38,081 nucleotides of DNA, from positions 1 to 38,081 of the forward strand of contig DZAY01000022.1 in assembly GCA_022729735.1 (NCBI GenBank), written 5' to 3'. Every line of letters starts with the position of its first letter. Position 1 is the stretch's first letter. This DNA comes from Helicobacter cetorum (lineage in GTDB: Bacteria; Campylobacterota; Campylobacteria; Campylobacterales; DZAY01). Position numbers and translations under genes: made by a program. Below the pieces are notes generated by a model that made no database searches, was not told the origin of the DNA, and worked only from the letters and a program-made list of their open reading frames with translations. This document shows positions 34,845 through 38,081 of this stretch, piece after piece.

Positions 34845-35299
34845 TAACTATATTAAATAAAAGTGAGATACAAGAGCTTAAAGTTTTAGAAGATAAAATT
34901 TTTGATAAATCAAATTTTCCTTTATCTCTAAAAGCTATTAAATATAACCAATCTAAAAATCTATTTTTAATATTTAAAATAGAAAATAATATAGTTGGAT
35001 ATATATTAACTTTTGTAAGAGCTAAAAGTGCAAGAATTTATAGTATTGGTGTAAATCAAGATTTTAGAGGGCAAAATATAGGTTCTCAATTGATAAAAAC
35101 TGTTATTGAGATTGTTAAATCAAAAAATATTAAGATTATAAGACTTGAAGTTAGAGTTGATAATATTCAAGCAATAGAACTATATAAAAAATTTGGATTT
35201 ATTATAAAAAAAATGTTAAAATCATACTACGATGATGGCTGTGATGGCTACAAGATGGAATTAAATATAGAGGAGAGTTTTCAAGAATGTCACGGTTAG
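34841..35299 (+). CDS. GNAT-family acetyltransferase (RimI-like)
   Basis: 152 residues. The acetyl-CoA motif is in SIGVNQDFRGQNIGSQLIKTVIE (R-G-Q-x-x-G-x), followed by LEVRVDNIQAIELYKKFGF, a typical GNAT motif B. The similarity to RimI (N-terminal acetylation of ribosomal protein S18) is general; the substrate cannot be fixed. It overlaps the DUF2156 gene by 4 bases and the next gene by 13, so all three are coupled. Confidence 0.85.
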   Translation: MITILNKSEIQELKVLEDKIFDKSNFPLSLKAIKYNQSKNLFLIFKIENNIVGYILTFVRAKSARIYSIGVNQDFRGQNIGSQLIKTVIEIVKSKNIKIIRLEVRVDNIQAIELYKKFGFIIKKMLKSYYDDGCDGYKMELNIEESFQECHG

Positions 35300-35622
35300 A
35301 GTTTGACCCAAGTAAGCCAAAAAGAAATAGAGTTTTGCTCGATGAACTTATAAAAGATATAGATTATGGGTCAGTAGAAGCACTGTTTGTAGATGATGAG
35401 AAAAGGCTTTTTTTACTTGTAGATGAAACGAATGAGACTGATATTAAGTTTTATCAATATCTATCTGAAAATTTTGTTAATGGAGATTCGAGTTTTATAA
35501 TTACTCCTGAAATGAAAGAAGAAGCATACAAGTTTTTTGGACAAATTGCATTTGAAAGTAGTAAAAATAGACAGTTAGATGCTTTTAGAAGTGATAGAGA
35601 AATAGAAATTATTTTGGTTTAA
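35287..35622 (+). CDS. Uncharacterised 111-residue protein
   Basis: Not recognised. The sequence is hydrophilic and acidic, with an N-terminal basic patch (DPSKPKRNR), a strand-like SVEALFVDDEKRLFLLVDE, and a final hydrophobic IEIILV. No signal peptide, membrane segment or cysteine is present. It has GAGGAG 8-9 bases before the ATG, inside the GNAT gene, and overlaps that gene by 13 bases, so it is very likely translated. Its 3' end overlaps the end of the convergent TPR gene by 14 bases. Confidence 0.7.
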   Translation: MSRLEFDPSKPKRNRVLLDELIKDIDYGSVEALFVDDEKRLFLLVDETNETDIKFYQYLSENFVNGDSSFIITPEMKEEAYKFFGQIAFESSKNRQLDAFRSDREIEIILV

Positions 35623-35633
35623 GTTCTATTTCT
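35598..35633. terminator. Hairpin across the convergent gene overlap
   Basis: A perfect 10-bp stem (35598-35607 with 35624-35633) with a 16-base loop spans the overlapping stop codons of the plus-strand 111-residue gene and the minus-strand TPR gene. AATTTTTC follows on the plus strand. It may serve as a weak terminator for the plus strand; the minus side has no T-run. Confidence 0.4.
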
Positions 35634-36970
35634 AATTTTTCTAAAGCCTCTCTCCACGAGAGGTTTTTATCTTGGCGATATGTTTTAAAGTTTTCGCCAA
35701 ACCATAAAGATTTTTCATATCCCCATCTCCACTCTGGAAAAAATGGGACTAAAATTCGTGCTAATTTATCTAAACCAGCATATAAATGCACATTTGTATT
35801 ACTTACACTAATATAATCATCTACTAAACTAAGTAGTGCCAACATCTCTTCTAAATTATCGTTTAATTCACTAAAATCAACTATATCAAGCTCTTTTTTT
35901 AACAATTCAATCTCTTCATGTGTTGGATTTCGCTGAACTATTATAAATTTTGCATCTATTGTTTTTAAAATAGGTATTAAAACATTTAAATCTATCTCTT
36001 TGTATAATTTATTAAATTCACAAATTCCTGCTCTATAAGTTAGAGCTATTAATTTTTTATTATAGTTTAAAATCTTTTTATATTTACAAACTAAATCATC
36101 TCTTGGAGTAAGTTTTAGAGGTAGTGCTATTTTGCAGTTTAAAAAAAGTGGCAAATCGCCAATGAATATTGAATTTTCATCAAATTCTACCTCTTCTAAA
36201 ACATCTATAAATTTATGTCGTTCGATTATACTTTTTATTTTATTTGATGGATTGTAGCTTAATTTAAATCCTAACTCTTTTAGCATTGGAGAAAATCTTA
36301 AAAAAAATAGTTCATCTCCAATGCCTTGTTCTCTAAATAGTTTAATATTATCAGTTTTTGGAAAATTTATATTAGAATTTAAATCTTTATTTCTATATAA
36401 ATAATATTTAAATCCACTATTTAAATCACCAATTGCAAGATATATAAAAGCTGTTTTTTCTATATATTCACGATTTGGATTAATTGAAATTGCTCTATTG
36501 CAAAACTCTAAAGCTTCAACTATTTTATTTAAATCTAAAAGTATAAGTCCTTTATTAAATAGTGCTTCTCCATTTTGTGGATTTATTTCTAAACTTTTTT
36601 TAATATTAATATATGCTTTTTCAAACTCTTTTTTTTCTCTATAAGCTACTGCTAAATTATTATATAGAAACTCATTTTTACAAGCCACTTCAAGTAATTT
36701 AATAGCTTCATCAACTCTATTATGTTGCATTAAAACTATTGATAGATTATTTAAAACATCTAAATTATTACTATCTATTTCTAAAGCTTTATAATAGTGA
36801 TTAATCGCTTCTTCTACTTCACCTAACTCATAAAAAACAACTGCTAAATTATAAAAAACAGGAACTGTTTTAATATATTTTATAACTTTTAAATAGTTAT
36901 CTTTTGCATTTTTTAAATTACCAGTTTGTTGTTCTCTAAAAGCAGTTTGTAATATTTTATTTAAATCCAT
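35609..36970 (-). CDS. TPR protein with glycosyltransferase-like C-terminal domain
   Basis: 453 residues. Residues about 1-190 hold five to six tetratricopeptide repeats (for example NAKDNYLKVIKYIK, EEAINHYYKALEIDSNN, EALEFCNRAISINPN). The second half has REQGIGDELFFLRFSPML, a form of the GEQGLGD motif, then DDYISVSNTNVHLYAGLDKLARILVPFFPEWRWG and SLWFGENFKTYRQDKNLSW. This matches TPR-linked GT-B enzymes related to heptosyltransferases (GT9-like). It may glycosylate flagellin or another protein, since legI is directly upstream and starts the unit. The ATG overlaps the legI stop by one base. The donor sugar is unknown. Confidence 0.78.
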   Translation of the reverse strand: MDLNKILQTAFREQQTGNLKNAKDNYLKVIKYIKTVPVFYNLAVVFYELGEVEEAINHYYKALEIDSNNLDVLNNLSIVLMQHNRVDEAIKLLEVACKNEFLYNNLAVAYREKKEFEKAYINIKKSLEINPQNGEALFNKGLILLDLNKIVEALEFCNRAISINPNREYIEKTAFIYLAIGDLNSGFKYYLYRNKDLNSNINFPKTDNIKLFREQGIGDELFFLRFSPMLKELGFKLSYNPSNKIKSIIERHKFIDVLEEVEFDENSIFIGDLPLFLNCKIALPLKLTPRDDLVCKYKKILNYNKKLIALTYRAGICEFNKLYKEIDLNVLIPILKTIDAKFIIVQRNPTHEEIELLKKELDIVDFSELNDNLEEMLALLSLVDDYISVSNTNVHLYAGLDKLARILVPFFPEWRWGYEKSLWFGENFKTYRQDKNLSWREALEKLEIELKPK

Positions 36971-37968
36971 TAAATAATTAAATCATCTTCTTTATAATCT
37001 TTAATAGCAATAGTTCCAACTATTTCACTCCATCTCATAGGTGAAATCCCATCAGCTGGTCGTTTTGTTGTAAGATTATCTTCACTTAAAATCTCACCTT
37101 TTTTAATATCACAATTAGCAACAATCGATTTTCGAGCTATGTTAATATTTTTTAATTCACTTGAAGTTGGTTGTTTTATTGAACTACCCAAAGCCAACTC
37201 AATATTTCTAATTGCTTTAACCATTGCTATCAACTCATTTGGTTCTAAACTTGCTTTATGGTCAGGACCTTCTAAATTTCTATCAAGTGTAAAATGTTTT
37301 TCAATCACTCTTGCACCAAGTGCAACAGAAGCTATTGGAACTTCAATTCCCAAAGTATGGTCACTATAACCATAGTTTATATTAAATGCTTTTCCAATTG
37401 TAACCATTGCCATCAAATTTACATCACACATTGGTGTTGGATATTCTGTATTTGCATGAAGTATTGTTATATTATTTTTGTCTGTTCCGTAAGTTGTTAA
37501 TACATTTAAAGCTTCTTCTATTTCTCCAAGCTTAGCCATTCCTGTTGATAATATAACTTTTTTATTAAATCTTCCAATTGCCCTTAAATATGGAAAATTT
37601 GTTATCTCTCCACTTGGAATTTTAAATATTTCTAAACCTAAGTTTAATAATAGTTCTATACTATCAATATCAAATGGTGTAGATAAAAAAAGAATATTTT
37701 TTTCTTTGCAATAGTTTATAAGTTCTATGTGTTTTTCTCTATCTAATTCTAGTTTTTTTATCATATCAAATTGTGTTTCTGAATTAGAAGTAGATTGTTT
37801 TTGATATTGTGCTTTTTTGGCACTTTTAGTTACCAATTTTTCACTTTTAAATGTTTGAAATTTTACAGCATTAGCACCAGCTTTAACAGCTATATCAATC
37901 ATATTTTTAGCTATTTCAATCGAACCATTATGATTAACACCTGCTTCTGCAATTATAAAAACACTCAT
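36970..37968 (-). CDS. legI: N,N'-diacetyllegionaminic acid synthase (NeuB family)
   Basis: 332 residues. The NeuB domain has IIAEAGVNHNG, AVKFQTFKSEKLVTK, FLSTPFD, FKIPSGEITNFPYL, ILSTGMA and GYSDHTLG with VIEKHFTLDRNLEGPDHKASL. The C-terminal antifreeze-like SAF domain has RKSIVANCDIKKGEILSEDNLTTKRP. It condenses a hexose with phosphoenolpyruvate to a nine-carbon sialic-type acid. The motifs are closer to the legionaminic acid synthase I recall from C. jejuni than to NeuB1 or PseI. Such sugars decorate flagellin and are needed for motility in that group. ATG with GAGAG upstream. Pseudaminic or sialic acid synthase is the alternative. Confidence 0.85.
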   Translation of the reverse strand: MSVFIIAEAGVNHNGSIEIAKNMIDIAVKAGANAVKFQTFKSEKLVTKSAKKAQYQKQSTSNSETQFDMIKKLELDREKHIELINYCKEKNILFLSTPFDIDSIELLLNLGLEIFKIPSGEITNFPYLRAIGRFNKKVILSTGMAKLGEIEEALNVLTTYGTDKNNITILHANTEYPTPMCDVNLMAMVTIGKAFNINYGYSDHTLGIEVPIASVALGARVIEKHFTLDRNLEGPDHKASLEPNELIAMVKAIRNIELALGSSIKQPTSSELKNINIARKSIVANCDIKKGEILSEDNLTTKRPADGISPMRWSEIVGTIAIKDYKEDDLII

Positions 37969-38041
37969 TTAAACTCTCTTTTAAAAGAAAAATATCTGTA
38001 AATTTTTATATATTTGAATAAAGAAGAAAAAGAAGTTCTTA

Positions 38042-38081
38042 CCTTGGCAGTGTCTTACTTTCCCACTCTTGAAGAAGAGCA
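38042..38081 (-). rRNA. rrf: 5S ribosomal RNA, 3' end (partial)
   Basis: Read on the minus strand, the last bases give GTGGGAAAGTAAGACACTGCCAAGG, with GACACTGCCAAGG forming the conserved 3' end of 5S rRNA. The rest of the gene, and probably 23S and 16S, lies beyond the window. The exact 3' end is within one to two bases of 38042. legI follows 74 bases downstream on the same strand. Confidence 0.85.

Noticed and set aside
1-38081. CRISPR arrays, tRNA genes, insertion sequences, poly-G phase-variation tracts
   Set aside because: Both strands were read for spaced repeats, cloverleaf features, transposase motifs and long G/C runs; none was convincing. The CCC runs at 170-192 are too short for phase variation.

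Overview
The window is AT-rich, densely coded DNA from a motile, probably sulfur-oxidising member of the Campylobacterota (the former Epsilonproteobacteria; an Arcobacter-, Sulfurimonas- or Sulfurovum-like organism). The grounds are the hisC-fliF-fliG-fliH-dxs gene order, which I recall from Campylobacter jejuni, a LegI-type sugar synthase close to the Campylobacter enzyme, OprD/MOMP-like porins, soxAB genes, many TTG/GTG starts, and promoters with a T-run before a TATAAT-like -10 box. The species cannot be named from sequence alone. No tRNA, insertion sequence, prophage or CRISPR array was seen, and no gene-free stretch exceeds 300 bases.

Layout. Bases 1-5672 (+): end of soxA, soxB, an outer-membrane porin, a periplasmic thioredoxin-like protein, a DUF2130 coiled-coil protein and a secreted DsrE-like protein, together a sulfur-oxidation neighbourhood. 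The soxA-soxB spacer holds a terminator-like hairpin and a second hairpin whose loop carries four CCC runs (a G-quadruplex motif on the opposite strand). Bases 5771-7804 (+): a Cache-domain chemoreceptor. Bases 7824-12635 (-): an accessory, defence-like block. In transcription order it holds an Mrr-type nuclease domain fused to a ParA-type ATPase, a DcdV/AvcD-like anti-phage deaminase, an HNH restriction-type nuclease whose start overlaps the deaminase stop, a small helix-turn-helix controller and a D12-class adenine methyltransferase.

Bases 12646-19178 (-): the operon hisC-fliF-fliG-fliH-dxs; the Mrr-ParA gene starts only 10 bases after dxs. Bases 19305-24696 (+): pyrC, an overlapping two-component system, a b561-like membrane cytochrome and a zinc-type ABC importer. 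Bases 24704-29182 (+): a CaCA-type cation antiporter, a DUF4160/DUF2442 pair, cysteine synthase, GmhB, N-carbamoylputrescine amidase and a ThiE-like enzyme. Bases 29195-33752 (-): a second porin directly behind a second chemoreceptor, and two pseudopilins. Bases 33864-35622 (+): an overlapping DUF2156-GNAT-unknown trio. Bases 35609-37968 (-): a TPR-glycosyltransferase-like protein and LegI. The 3' end of a 5S rRNA gene on the minus strand closes the window.

The block most likely to contain something undescribed is 7824-12635. It places a nucleotide-depleting deaminase, a restriction-modification set and a nuclease-ParA fusion on one strand, with overlapping or tightly spaced genes, behind a housekeeping/flagellar operon. 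Family assignments rest on motifs read by eye; no database search was possible.
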